Assembly: GCA_018669005.1 (NCBI GenBank)
Contig: JABJAL010000046.1
Span: 1 to 59,910, forward strand
DNA length: 59,910 bases
Direction: 5' to 3'
From: Nitrospinaceae bacterium
GTDB taxonomy: Bacteria > UBA8248
Made by a program: the position numbers and the translations under genes. Below are positions 42,483 through 51,331 of this stretch, one piece after another (positions within the stretch are counted from its first letter, which is position 1; each line of letters begins with the position of its first letter). The notes beneath the pieces are model-generated. The model was given only the letters and a program-made list of their open reading frames with translations, did not search any database and had not been told where the DNA came from.

Positions 42483-44639
42483 CTATTTATCCTTCCAAAA
42501 TTTACATCCGGGGTAGGTGTTTAGTCTTTTGATATGCGGCGGGAGCTTCGTGCTTTTGTCCACACAGGCGTAGTCAATCTGTTTTTGGGTAAGTTTTTTT
42601 GTTTTTCGGAGGTCTACTCCCCTGAGATCGGCCTTCATGAGATCGGCCCCCCTGAGAATGGTCTTCCTGAGATTGGCCCCCCTGAGATTGGCCTCCCTGA
42701 GATTGGCCTTCATGAGATTAGCCCCTTCAAGATCGGCCCACCTGAGATTGGTACTTCTAAGATTGGAGTTTTGGAGTTTTGCGTCAAGTAAATTTGCTTT
42801 CACAAGATATGCACCGGACGCCGAGGAGTGCGATAAATCCTCGCCACGGAGTTGAGCGCCCGAAATCAGCTCGAATTTATTTTTATTCGTCTTGCGTTCG
42901 TTTGATTTTTTGGTGGTTGATCTTTCGGCGATGGCCGCAAGCGCCCGGTCCCGCGCCCAGTTCGGGGGTTTGGTGGAAACGTCCTTGTCAGTCAGTTTCA
43001 GATGTGCCCGGCCGCCTATTATTTTCAGGGCAAGCGGAATTAAAGCATCCGGACTTTGGGTGATCGCCCTGTCGGAAACGAACAACGCGAGGACCGCCAC
43101 CGCCACTGCCCCGGCAAAAAGCCTGTGCACTCTGTCCAGGATATTTTTGTAAGTTTCAAGTTTTTTCCAATCTTTCACGTACCGGATGGGCTCGTGGCGG
43201 AGCGTATTTCTCGCCAGCCGCTGGAAATGTGCGGCGGAGATGACGGCGATGGTTAAGAAAGAAATGTGAAACGCGATGTACACCGGATCGTGCGTTCTCA
43301 AATACCAGAGCCAGAAAACGGCGACCGTTACGGGGACGGCCCACCAGGCGAGCAGGATGGATATAAAGCCCTGGAGGTGGGACAGCGGAGGGCGGCCGCT
43401 TTTTTGCAGTATCGGAAAGTGGGCCCGCACCCGCTGGGTGAGCAGCCAGGGATAGGCCTTATCGTCGAGCGGGGTGCCGTCCGGGAACACGGCGGGGAGT
43501 TTCGCGAGGTGGTGCCACATTTTCTGTAGATACAGATGAAAATAGAAAAAGATGACGAGAAGGATCATCGGGGCGACGAAGTAAAAATCCGCGATGGGAA
43601 CCCCGACCTGGATGATGGGGAGCGGGGAGGAGGATGAATTCGTGATGAGCTTTTCGTCCCCGGTGCTGAATATCGTCAGGAGCGAGTAGACGCAGGCCAG
43701 GAGCATTGTCAGGAAAATCTTCTTCGCGCTCATCGAGGTTTCCTTGAGGGTTTCGAGGCTGTCCTCGAAGTTGTTTATTTCCCCGGGCAGCTTCGCGCCC
43801 GAGACGTTGCATTGCGCGAACTGATCTGCGAGTACGCCCTCGGCCCCGGTGAGGTCGGCGTTCTGTAGGTTGGAACTTAGAAGCCCAGCACCGAGCAAAT
43901 TGGCATGTTGAAGATCGGCCCGGGATAGGTCCGCCCCTTCGAGATTCGCCTCACCCAGATCGGCTTGGGAGAGGCTGGCATCGCTGAGGTCGGCGGATTT
44001 TAGATTCGCACGGTGTAGGTTGGTAAGCTCCGCAGGCCCCGTCCCCTGTCCCGCTTTTACTTTTCGAAGAGATGCGCCCTCAAGGTTTGAATCCCGCAGA
44101 TCGGCTCCCTGAAGAAACGCCGAGGACAAATTGGCGCCTTCAAGATTAGCCTCGAAAATTTCTGCTTTCTGGAGCGCCACGCCGGTGAGGTTGGCATTTC
44201 GGAAATTCGTTCGCCAGAGAAGGGCTCCCTGGAGAATGGTTTTTCCGATGTGGTCTTCGGGATTATAGCCTTTGGTGCCTAATAAACTTTTTCGGACGTG
44301 AAAATTGGCGTTCTCGAAATTCGTGTTTTGAAGATAGCTGTGCCGGAGGTTGACCCCACCGAGAAAAGCGCCACTCAGATCGGCGTCCGCCAGGACGATT
44401 TCCGCGAGGTTCAGGCTCTCGAAATTGTCTCCACGAAGGCTGGGACTATCGAAATCAAGTCCTCGAAGGTCGGCACCGCTGAGGTCGGCTCGCTCGCCTT
44501 GTTCCTCTCCGCCTTCTTTTGCCTTGGATTCGGCCCATTGGTGATGGGCCAAGAGAATTTTCATTTCTTCATCGGTTGGTTCCCGGTAATTTTCGCCGTA
44601 TCCGTCGTCGAGCAAAGCAGCTTCGTTTTCATCAACCAT
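42483..44639 (-). CDS. Membrane pentapeptide-repeat protein
   Basis: 718 residues. Pentapeptide repeats occupy about 50-285 (GADLRGLDF, ANLEGANLSSAFLQGADL, SLSQADLGEANLEGADLS), followed by five hydrophobic segments at about 305-545 (IFLTMLLACVYSLLTIF, FYFVAPMILLVIFFYFHLYL, GFISILLAWWAVPVTVAVF and others), and further repeats at about 610-690. The C-terminal tail matches the exported protein at 40567 (K-L-T-Q-K-Q-I-D-Y-A-C, T-K-L-P-P-H-I-K-R, Y-P-G-C-K-F-W-K). This is an inner-membrane protein with soluble beta-helices on at least one side; function is unknown. Confidence 0.87.
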   Translation of the reverse strand: MVDENEAALLDDGYGENYREPTDEEMKILLAHHQWAESKAKEGGEEQGERADLSGADLRGLDFDSPSLRGDNFESLNLAEIVLADADLSGAFLGGVNLRHSYLQNTNFENANFHVRKSLLGTKGYNPEDHIGKTILQGALLWRTNFRNANLTGVALQKAEIFEANLEGANLSSAFLQGADLRDSNLEGASLRKVKAGQGTGPAELTNLHRANLKSADLSDASLSQADLGEANLEGADLSRADLQHANLLGAGLLSSNLQNADLTGAEGVLADQFAQCNVSGAKLPGEINNFEDSLETLKETSMSAKKIFLTMLLACVYSLLTIFSTGDEKLITNSSSSPLPIIQVGVPIADFYFVAPMILLVIFFYFHLYLQKMWHHLAKLPAVFPDGTPLDDKAYPWLLTQRVRAHFPILQKSGRPPLSHLQGFISILLAWWAVPVTVAVFWLWYLRTHDPVYIAFHISFLTIAVISAAHFQRLARNTLRHEPIRYVKDWKKLETYKNILDRVHRLFAGAVAVAVLALFVSDRAITQSPDALIPLALKIIGGRAHLKLTDKDVSTKPPNWARDRALAAIAERSTTKKSNERKTNKNKFELISGAQLRGEDLSHSSASGAYLVKANLLDAKLQNSNLRSTNLRWADLEGANLMKANLREANLRGANLRKTILRGADLMKADLRGVDLRKTKKLTQKQIDYACVDKSTKLPPHIKRLNTYPGCKFWKDK

Positions 44640-44810
44640 GGCCCGAATCTCCAGTGGAACCCTGGGATGCGCCCCGCACCCGCCTCCGGGTGAAGGTGGG
44701 TCGTTTTGTTCGAGGTAATAATTAGATTATAGCGTTTTTTGGGCTGCGGGGAAGTTTAAAAAACGAAGGGAATCAGAGGGTGCCGTCTTGTTGTTTAAAC
44801 CCCAAATGCA

Positions 44811-44848
44811 AAAAAGCCGCACGAGGAAAAAATCCTGATGCGGCTTTT
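44811..44848 (-). terminator. Bidirectional terminator
   Basis: AAAAAGCCGCA (44811-44821) pairs with TGCGGCTTTT (44839-44848), with an inner AGGA/TCCT stem. On the minus strand the run of T (complement of 44809-44815) follows the stem, so it ends the small exported-protein transcript. The T-rich end at 44845-44850 would also serve forward transcripts. Confidence 0.8.
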
Positions 44849-44867
44849 ATTGTGTGCGTGCGTTGGT

Positions 44868-45062
44868 TTATTTCATGGTGGAGGAGGCAATGATTTTCTT
44901 GTCCTTGGTCTCTTTCGTGACAGTTTCTTGAAGCTTGATCTTGGCCTTGCCTTTATCCGTGACTTTGAGTTTTGCCGAGTAGTCGCATAAGCCATCACCG
45001 CCAGCAAAGGCAGGGGCGGCAAAGACGAGAACGGCCAGGGCGGCGAGAAGAATATGTTTCAT
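44868..45062 (-). CDS. Small exported protein of unknown function
   Basis: 64 residues from the ATG at 45062, with AAAGGAG seven bases upstream. Residues 1-20 are a clear signal peptide (LLAALAVLVFAAPAFA). The mature part is short, has one Cys in GLCDYSAKLKV and is rich in Lys and Thr (KVTDKGKAKIKLQETVTKET). It is followed by a terminator and is likely expressed as a single small transcript. I recognise no family. Confidence 0.6.
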   Translation of the reverse strand: MKHILLAALAVLVFAAPAFAGGDGLCDYSAKLKVTDKGKAKIKLQETVTKETKDKKIIASSTMK

Positions 45063-45280
45063 GGGTTGTCTCCTTTTTTCAAGTTTTCGCATCGGGTAGG
45101 TGTCCCGGCACGGCGAGGTCTGATGAATATATGGTAGCGAATAGGGGCGCGGAGTCAAGGGATTTATTGCGGCGGGTTTTGGTGGGAAATAGGTGGTTTA
45201 TGGTGCTATTAACTGGTTTGTGACGCTTTCGGGGCCGCAAATTCGCCCGGCAGTGGGTGAATTGGGCTCTTTTTGGGGCC

Positions 45281-45490
45281 CTAATTGAGCATGAAGTATT
45301 TTCGCTCCCAGGCGAGGGTGTTGTGCTGGTAGTTGCGATAGCCGGGGCAGGTGCGGAAAGCCTGGCGCGTACACCATTCGTCAATGACCTGGATGGGGGG
45401 TCTGATGAGTTCGGCGAGTCAGGGGTCGAAGCAGAGGACTTCCCCGGCTTTTGATATGAGTCTGTAGGGGCATCTTTTGTTGGGGGGCAT
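45281..45490 (-). pseudogene. Short cysteine-rich gene with an in-frame TGA at codon 24
   Basis: From the ATG at 45490, AGGAGG lies nine bases upstream. The reading continues for 69 codons to TAG at 45281-45283, with one internal stop TGA at 45419-45421. The product has Cys at 7, 20, 39 and 46, with the layout MPPNKRCPYRLISKAGEVLC-x3-TGA-x14-C and ending CTRQAFRTCPGYRNYQ, similar to the small metal/Fe-S-like C-x12-C...C-x6-C-P-x-Y proteins. The reading is too short, and interrupted, to be seen as a normal ORF. It may be a pseudogene, a sequencing error or a recoded TGA. Confidence 0.5.
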
Positions 45491-45682
45491 GGCGGGGTTC
45501 CTCCTATGAGCGATTTACATCGGGGTCATCGGCCTCCTGCCGGCCATGGGGTTGAAAATGGCGGCTCGTATGATCTGAAATATAGGGTCCCCGGCAGAAA
45601 ATGGCGATAGTTTTGTGAGGGGGGTTATCGTATGAATATCAAATACTTAGAGCCGGAGGGCTCAGAGAGCGGCATGTTGCGG

Positions 45683-46615
45683 TCAGTCGGGTATCTCCAT
45701 CTCGGGCTCGGCACCATCGAGGACGGCCTTCATCTTGAGGAGATCATCCATGACGACGCGCTTTTGGCTTGAGTTTCGTAGCAGATAGGCCGGGTGGTAG
45801 GTGGCCAGGGTGGTGATGCCCCGGTAGCGGCCAAATTTGCCGCGTAGCTTGCCTATCGGGGTATCGGTGTCGAAGAGAAACTGGGCGGCGAACTTGCCGA
45901 GGGCGACGATAATCTTGGGATTGATGATTTCTAGCTGTTTGTGGAGGTAGGGCTCGCAGCAGTCGATCTCGCCGGGCTCGGGGTTGCGGTTTTTTGGTGG
46001 CCTGCATTTGAGGACGTTGCAGATGTAGACATCGCTTCGCGGAATTTCGATGACGTTTTCGATCATTCGGGTGAGCATCTGCCCCGCCCGCCCGACGAAG
46101 GGAATACCTTGTTTGTCCTCGTCCCGGCCTGGTGCTTCGCCGACGAAAACGAGATCGGCGTTGGGGTTGCCGACGCCGAAGACAAGATTCGTTCGATCGT
46201 GGCCGAGTTGGCAGCGGGTGCAGCCTGCAATCGCCTCAGAGAGCGTATCGAGAGTCATTTTCTCATCGGGGTCGAAGGGCATAGGCGGGGTGTCTTTGTT
46301 GGCGAAATCTTTCTTGGGTGGCAATGTAGCCTCCTGGTCGGGCAGGGAGAGTGCCGGGGCCGACAGAACATCCTTACGCGGGACGGGCGGTGTAGCTTCG
46401 TCCGAGGTGCGTTGGATTGCAGAGTGTGTAGCGGAAGTTCTTATTGCGGCAACAGGTGGCCCCGGCTCGGCGATGGTGCCGTCGAACTCTCCCTGCCCGT
46501 ATGAGGTTTCCGAATGAGTGGTTTCGTCGTCGAGCGCAACATAGCGCACTCCGGCGTCACGGAGGATGTTTAGATGCTCAAGGAGCGTCTGTGGTGCATT
46601 GTCAGGGGTGTTCAT
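45683..46615 (-). CDS. Type-4 (Fe-S) uracil-DNA glycosylase
   Basis: 310 residues. The catalytic fold (about 130-310) has [40 protein letters not shown] and [10 protein letters not shown], all family 4 motifs. The four Fe-S Cys can be located: two in C-T-R-C-Q-L-G, one in LKCRPP and one in DCCEPYL. The N-terminal 120 residues are a low-complexity extension seen in several lineages and may be dispensable. It removes uracil from DNA. It ends the yicC-gmk-coaBC group on the same strand. Confidence 0.92.
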   Translation of the reverse strand: MNTPDNAPQTLLEHLNILRDAGVRYVALDDETTHSETSYGQGEFDGTIAEPGPPVAAIRTSATHSAIQRTSDEATPPVPRKDVLSAPALSLPDQEATLPPKKDFANKDTPPMPFDPDEKMTLDTLSEAIAGCTRCQLGHDRTNLVFGVGNPNADLVFVGEAPGRDEDKQGIPFVGRAGQMLTRMIENVIEIPRSDVYICNVLKCRPPKNRNPEPGEIDCCEPYLHKQLEIINPKIIVALGKFAAQFLFDTDTPIGKLRGKFGRYRGITTLATYHPAYLLRNSSQKRVVMDDLLKMKAVLDGAEPEMEIPD

Positions 46616-46665
46616 TGTGTTTCCTGGAACGGGCGCTGACTAATGGTTCCAGGTCAGAAGTAAGA

Positions 46666-47907
46666 TTATGTATTTTTATCCCATATTCTGGAAAGTTTGT
46701 CTAGAATTTTTCCGGCGAGTAATCCTTTTTCCTGAAAGGGGAGCTCTTCCCCGCCCCCAGAGGGATTAAAGATAATGGCCCGGCTCGCGTCCGCACCCAT
46801 AGCATCATCTTCGCCTGATACGTGGTTCGCAACGATGAAATCCAGCTTTTTGTCCTGAAGTTTCCGCAGGGCATTCGCTTTGAGGTCACCTGTTTCCGCC
46901 GCAAAGCCAACGAGGATGCGATTGCCCTTCGAGGCACCCATTTCGGCGAGAATATCGGTGGTGCGCTCAAGATGGAGGGTGGCCCCGCCTTCTTCTTTTT
47001 TTATTTTGTCATCGGTTGTCCGTGCGGGTCGGTAGTCCGCCACGGCGGCTGCCATGATGGCGGCGTCGGCTCCCTGCCAGGCTTCTAGTATTGCGGTGTG
47101 CATCTCTTGGGCAGATTCAATCCGTATGACTTTCACGCCGGGCGGATCGGGCAAGGAAACCGGCCCGCTCACGAGTGTGACCTCGGCCCCTCTGGCCAGA
47201 GCGGTCCGGGCGATGGCAAAGCCCATTTTTCCGCTGGAGCGATTTGAAAGATAGCGTACGGCGTCCCACCGCTCGCGGGTCGGGCCAGCCGAGACAACCA
47301 GGCGGCGGCCAGCGAGATCAGGCCGGGGTAGTAGAACCCGGTGAATTTCAGCCAATACGTCGGCGGGCTCGGGCATACGGCCCCGTCCCTCGCCTTCCTC
47401 GGGGCGGGCCATTCGGCCTACACCGGGCTCAATTACGATGTGGCCCCGAGATCGGAGGAGCCGAATATTGTCAATTACGGCGGGGCTGTTCCACATGCGG
47501 GGATTCATTGCGGGAGCGATGATGACCGGCGCACGGGCTGAGAGCAGAAGGGTTGAGAGAAAGTCATCGCCGTATCCGCGCGCGAATTTTGATATGGCGT
47601 TGGCGGTGGCAGGCGCGAGAACGATTTGGTCCGCAAGATCGGTAAGAGAGATATGCGGCATGTCTCCCGGATGGCGACCGCCTTGGATGGGAAACATTTT
47701 GTCGATGGGCGCTCTACCGGTGAGCACTTGGAAAGGCAGCGGTTGCACGAAAGACAGGGCGTTCCGAGTGAGGACGCACTGCACCTCGGCACCCTCAAGG
47801 GTTAGTTGGCGCGCCAGGTCAATGGACTTGTAGGAGGCGATTCCCCCTGTAACGGCAAGAACGACGAATTTACCCGCCAGTGGAGCGGGATGATGGTCTT
47901 CGCTCAA
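46666..47907 (-). CDS. coaBC: Bifunctional phosphopantothenoylcysteine decarboxylase / phosphopantothenate-cysteine ligase (CoaBC)
   Basis: 413 residues. The N-terminal CoaC flavoprotein domain includes GGIASYKSIDLARQL and the P-A-M-N-P-R-M-W motif. The C-terminal CoaB part includes SAGPTRERWDAVRYLSNRSSGKMGFAIA, DAAIMAAAVADYRP and ILVGFAAETGD. It makes 4'-phosphopantetheine from phosphopantothenate and cysteine in CoA synthesis. The lid region that in E. coli has an active-site Cys reads GVGRMARPEEGEGRGRM without Cys, as some other lineages also have. Its start overlaps the gmk stop by 4 bp. Confidence 0.93.
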   Translation of the reverse strand: MSEDHHPAPLAGKFVVLAVTGGIASYKSIDLARQLTLEGAEVQCVLTRNALSFVQPLPFQVLTGRAPIDKMFPIQGGRHPGDMPHISLTDLADQIVLAPATANAISKFARGYGDDFLSTLLLSARAPVIIAPAMNPRMWNSPAVIDNIRLLRSRGHIVIEPGVGRMARPEEGEGRGRMPEPADVLAEIHRVLLPRPDLAGRRLVVSAGPTRERWDAVRYLSNRSSGKMGFAIARTALARGAEVTLVSGPVSLPDPPGVKVIRIESAQEMHTAILEAWQGADAAIMAAAVADYRPARTTDDKIKKEEGGATLHLERTTDILAEMGASKGNRILVGFAAETGDLKANALRKLQDKKLDFIVANHVSGEDDAMGADASRAIIFNPSGGGEELPFQEKGLLAGKILDKLSRIWDKNT

Positions 47908-48485
47908 GGGCCCGTCTCCTCTTTGCCCAGGCGATAGGTTTCGATAATTTTTGCCAATTCCGCGTAAGCGACATCAATGACATCGTTAACGATAATGTGG
48001 TCGTATTCATCCCGATGGCCCATCTCTTTTTCGGCTATGGAAAGTCGTCGCTGGATAGATTCCTCGGTTTCAGTCTGACGGCCCTCGATTCGCTTTCTAA
48101 GCTCTTCGATAGATGGTGGCATGATGAAAATCATCACGATTTCGGGGCGACGTTGCTTTACCTGTAGCGCGCCCTGAACGTCCAAATCCATAATGACGTC
48201 GTCGCCATCCGCCATCCGCGCGTCTACGCTTGCGCTTGGGGTGCCGTAAAATTCACCGTGTACGGTGGCTGATTCAAGGAAATGATCTTCGCCGAGGGCT
48301 TTTTCGAATTCTTCATGAGAGAGGAAGAAATAATGGCGACCTTCTTCTTCATAGTCTCGGGGTGCGCGCGTGGTTGCACTGATGGAGTGCCAGGTATTGG
48401 GAATTTCCAAAATGGCTCTGTCGATTAGTGTTGATTTTCCGGCACCCGAGGGCGCGGATAATACAAAAAGATGGCCTTGCCGCAT
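47904..48485 (-). CDS. gmk: Guanylate kinase
   Basis: 193 residues from the ATG at 48485 (GGAG, five bases upstream); a GTG at 48491 is the alternative. Walker A is LSAPSGAGKSTLI, the GMP-binding region reads SATTRAPRDYEEEGRHYFFLS, and MIFIMPPSIEELRKRIEGRQTETEE is the lid segment. It phosphorylates GMP to GDP. It follows yicC with adjacent start and stop and overlaps coaBC by 4 bp, a conserved neighbourhood. Confidence 0.94.
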   Translation of the reverse strand: MRQGHLFVLSAPSGAGKSTLIDRAILEIPNTWHSISATTRAPRDYEEEGRHYFFLSHEEFEKALGEDHFLESATVHGEFYGTPSASVDARMADGDDVIMDLDVQGALQVKQRRPEIVMIFIMPPSIEELRKRIEGRQTETEESIQRRLSIAEKEMGHRDEYDHIIVNDVIDVAYAELAKIIETYRLGKEETGP

Positions 48486-48487
48486 GA

Positions 48488-49360
48488 TCACTCCGCGTTC
48501 TGCACCTGTTCGCGGATCTTTTCGAGGGCGCTTTTGAGGTCAACTGATTTTTGTGTGAGTGTTAGGTCCACTGATTTTGAGGCAATGGTGTTCGACTCGC
48601 GGTTCATCTCTTGAATCAGAAAGTCTAGTTTTCGACCTAAGGGTTCTCCCTGCTTAACGAGGGAGCGAAACTGTGAGATGTGGCTGGCGAGGCGGCTTAA
48701 CTCCTCGTTGATATCCCCGCGCTCGGCTGCGAATATCAATTCCTGCTCGATGCGGCCCTCGTTCATCTCAACGCCCTCGGCAAGCTTGATGACGCGATCC
48801 CGCAAGCGCTCGGTAAGGGCTTTCTGTGCATCGGGGAGGTGTATTTTGACTTCACCGGCGAGACGCTCGACATCATCGAGGTGGTTGAGAATGTCACGCT
48901 CAAGCGCCTCTCCTTCGCGCCCTCTCATGTCGGCCAGGTTCGAAAGAGCGGAATCAAGGGCGCTCATCAGCGGCTCGCGTATTTCATCTGCGGCAAAAGC
49001 GGTGTCCGCGCTCTTTAGAGAGTCCTTGAAGCTGGTGAGAAGCGCCAGGTCCACTTCCCCTTTGATTCCCAATTCGTCTCGTAGGCTTTCGAGGGAGGTG
49101 ACAAAGTTTTTTGCTGCGTTGATGTCAATTATCTGAGCGTTATTGTTTGATTCTTTGTAATGGATGAAAATGTCGAAACGACCGCGAGCAAAGCGTTTTT
49201 TGACTGCCTCTCTCACTTCGTTTTCGAGAGACAGGGTCCAGCGCGGGCCACGAACGGAGGACTCAAGGTAGCGATGATTGACGGATCGAGATTCGACCGA
49301 AAATACGGCGTCCCGGAAGGGGGCCTCACCTGCGCCATAGCCAGTCATACTGAAAATCAT
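48488..49360 (-). CDS. YicC/YloC family endoribonuclease
   Basis: 290 residues. The N-terminal MIFSMTGYGAGEAPF and SVESRSVNHRYLESSVRGPR, and the C-terminal LDFLIQEMNRESNTIASKSVDL, are the two YicC/YloC signatures. The family degrades small RNAs or other structured RNA in E. coli and B. subtilis. Its stop touches the start of gmk. It opens the yicC-gmk-coaBC-UDG group on this strand. Confidence 0.92.
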   Translation of the reverse strand: MIFSMTGYGAGEAPFRDAVFSVESRSVNHRYLESSVRGPRWTLSLENEVREAVKKRFARGRFDIFIHYKESNNNAQIIDINAAKNFVTSLESLRDELGIKGEVDLALLTSFKDSLKSADTAFAADEIREPLMSALDSALSNLADMRGREGEALERDILNHLDDVERLAGEVKIHLPDAQKALTERLRDRVIKLAEGVEMNEGRIEQELIFAAERGDINEELSRLASHISQFRSLVKQGEPLGRKLDFLIQEMNRESNTIASKSVDLTLTQKSVDLKSALEKIREQVQNAE

Positions 49361-49531
49361 AGCTCAACTTCCCCTTTAAATTCGATATCAACCGTGTTTA
49401 CAATAGGTTTCCGGCGGTCCTATGTCAATTCCGTCGGAAGTTATACGAAATATTTGGCCATGAGAATCGCGATAAATGGCCGTTAATGGCTTTCAACGGA
49501 ATTCGATAGTAAAGAATTCCAGGAGTTAGTG

Positions 49532-51313
49532 ATGGATATTTTTGTTTTACGGGCGATTTCTCATGAAATTAACGAGGAACTTGAAGGTGCCCGGATAAAG
49601 AGAATCATTCAGCCTGATAGGCGTACGCTGTTTTTAACGTGCGAGAGCACCCGTCGGCAGACTCATCGCCTTGTCTTGAGTGCAGATCCTACGCATTCCC
49701 GGATACATCTTACAGATGAGAATCCACAGGCTCCTGCCGTTCCGGCTGATTTTTGCCGCGTTCTCCGAAATTTTCTTGTTGGCGCGAGGATATCGCGAAT
49801 CGCCACAGGCGAGCGCGAGCGGGCGGTTCAGATTACGGTTGAGAAAACTGACAGGAGCAACAAGCAAGCCTGGTATGCGCTGATGGCCGAAGTAATGGGT
49901 CGCTGGAGTAATATTGTCCTCGTGGATGCAGGTACAGGGTTAACTCTCGATGCTATTCGCCGAATATCCGCAGAGCAGAATCCAAGTCGGCCCATTGTCC
50001 GGGATGCGGCCTATGGGCTTCCCTCCGAGCAGGACAAATTGCGGTTTGAAGATTTGAACGAAAGCGTATTCCTGGGTCTTTTCAATGATGCGGGTATCCG
50101 GGCGGATGACGGACGCGGTATGAATCGCTGGTTGGTTCGATCTTTTGCAAGCGTTGGTCCCGAGGTGGCCTCGGAGATAGCGGCACGCTGGCAAGGTGGA
50201 GATGGGCAAATGCTATGGTGCGAATTTTACGGGCTGATGAAAGAGTTGTGGGATGGCAAGCCTCATCCTACAGTTATTTTAAACGAAAATGGTTCTCCGA
50301 AAACGCTAGTTGCTTTTATCCCTCGTGAAACGCCTTCCGAGAGATCCCTTTCTTTTGAAACGATGAATGAGGCTGCCAAGTATTTCTTTACAAAAAGAGT
50401 TTCGCCGGATGTATTTGCCGTTGAACGTGACGCCCTTGGACGAAAAATCGGCCGTCATTCCAGCCGATTAAAAAAAACCCTCGCGGCAATTGAACGGGAT
50501 CTGGTCGAGAGTCGGGGCGCTGATGAAGAGCGTCTAAAGGGAGAACTCTTGCTTGAGAATTTGGGAAGCGTTCCTGAGAAAGCGTCGGCGTTCTTTTCGG
50601 AAATTGGGGGCAGGAAAATTGAAATTGCGCTCGATCCCAAGTACACGGTTTCGGAAAATGCCCAAAGATTTTTCAGGCGCTATAAGAAATTGCGCCGCCG
50701 GGCCGTGGTAGCCGAGCAGCGCGGTGCGGCTGTTCGGGAAAAAGCGGTTTTTCTGGACGGGCTTTCATTCGAATTGGAGGAAGCTAGCTCGCCAGGCGAT
50801 TTGGAAACAGCGCGAGCTGCGCTGCTGGCAGGCGGTTTCCAGGAAAAGCGTTCTCGCAGGGAAGGAGAAGGGTCTACTGTCGTGGGCCGCCGTGCAGGGG
50901 AAAAATCTAAAGGTCGGCGCTGGCGGCGGTTTGATGCTACCGATGGTTGGCAAATTTATGTGGGCAAAAATGCGATGGGAAACGACGCGCTCATGCGTGA
51001 AGTCGGGCACGAGGGAGATTTATGGTTCCATGCCCAAGGTGTTCCCGGGAGCCATGTCATTCTTCGTACTTTAGTGGGTCGGGCCGAGAATGTAGCACCT
51101 GAGGAGGCTGTTCTTCAGGCGGCCTCTCTTGCCGCGTACCATAGTAAAGGTCGCGGGGGAGGACGGGTGAATGTGGCATGCGTTCCCTTCCAGAAAGTGA
51201 AGCGCCCTCGCGGGGCACCACCTGGCCTTGTGCACATTACCGGGCAGCGCACCGTTGCCGCCTCGCCGGACGAGGCGACATCTATCATGGCGTTGTTGGA
51301 TGAAATTGAGTGA
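49532..51313 (+). CDS. rqcH: Rqc2 homologue RqcH (NFACT family)
   Basis: 593 residues from the ATG at 49532 (AGGAG, six bases upstream); the GTG at 49529 is less likely. The NFACT-N domain starts MDIFVLRAISHEINEELEGARIKRI, and the middle is helical (SSRLKKTLAAIERDLVESRGADEER). The NFACT-R domain at the end contains YVGKNAMGNDALMREVGHEGDLWFHAQGVPGSHVIL and KVKRPRGAPPGLV. RqcH recruits tRNA-Ala to stalled large ribosomal subunits to add alanine tails that mark the nascent chain for degradation. It is divergent from yicC. Confidence 0.92.
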   Translation: MDIFVLRAISHEINEELEGARIKRIIQPDRRTLFLTCESTRRQTHRLVLSADPTHSRIHLTDENPQAPAVPADFCRVLRNFLVGARISRIATGERERAVQITVEKTDRSNKQAWYALMAEVMGRWSNIVLVDAGTGLTLDAIRRISAEQNPSRPIVRDAAYGLPSEQDKLRFEDLNESVFLGLFNDAGIRADDGRGMNRWLVRSFASVGPEVASEIAARWQGGDGQMLWCEFYGLMKELWDGKPHPTVILNENGSPKTLVAFIPRETPSERSLSFETMNEAAKYFFTKRVSPDVFAVERDALGRKIGRHSSRLKKTLAAIERDLVESRGADEERLKGELLLENLGSVPEKASAFFSEIGGRKIEIALDPKYTVSENAQRFFRRYKKLRRRAVVAEQRGAAVREKAVFLDGLSFELEEASSPGDLETARAALLAGGFQEKRSRREGEGSTVVGRRAGEKSKGRRWRRFDATDGWQIYVGKNAMGNDALMREVGHEGDLWFHAQGVPGSHVILRTLVGRAENVAPEEAVLQAASLAAYHSKGRGGGRVNVACVPFQKVKRPRGAPPGLVHITGQRTVAASPDEATSIMALLDEIE

Positions 51314-51331
51314 GGTTTAGCCAAATAGGGC

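Noticed and set aside
45399-45430. SECIS element after the in-frame TGA at 45421
   Set aside because: A stem with a bulge can be drawn, but the apical loop is C-rich and lacks the G expected in bacterial SECIS, and no selenocysteine genes are in the window. It is mentioned only as something to test.
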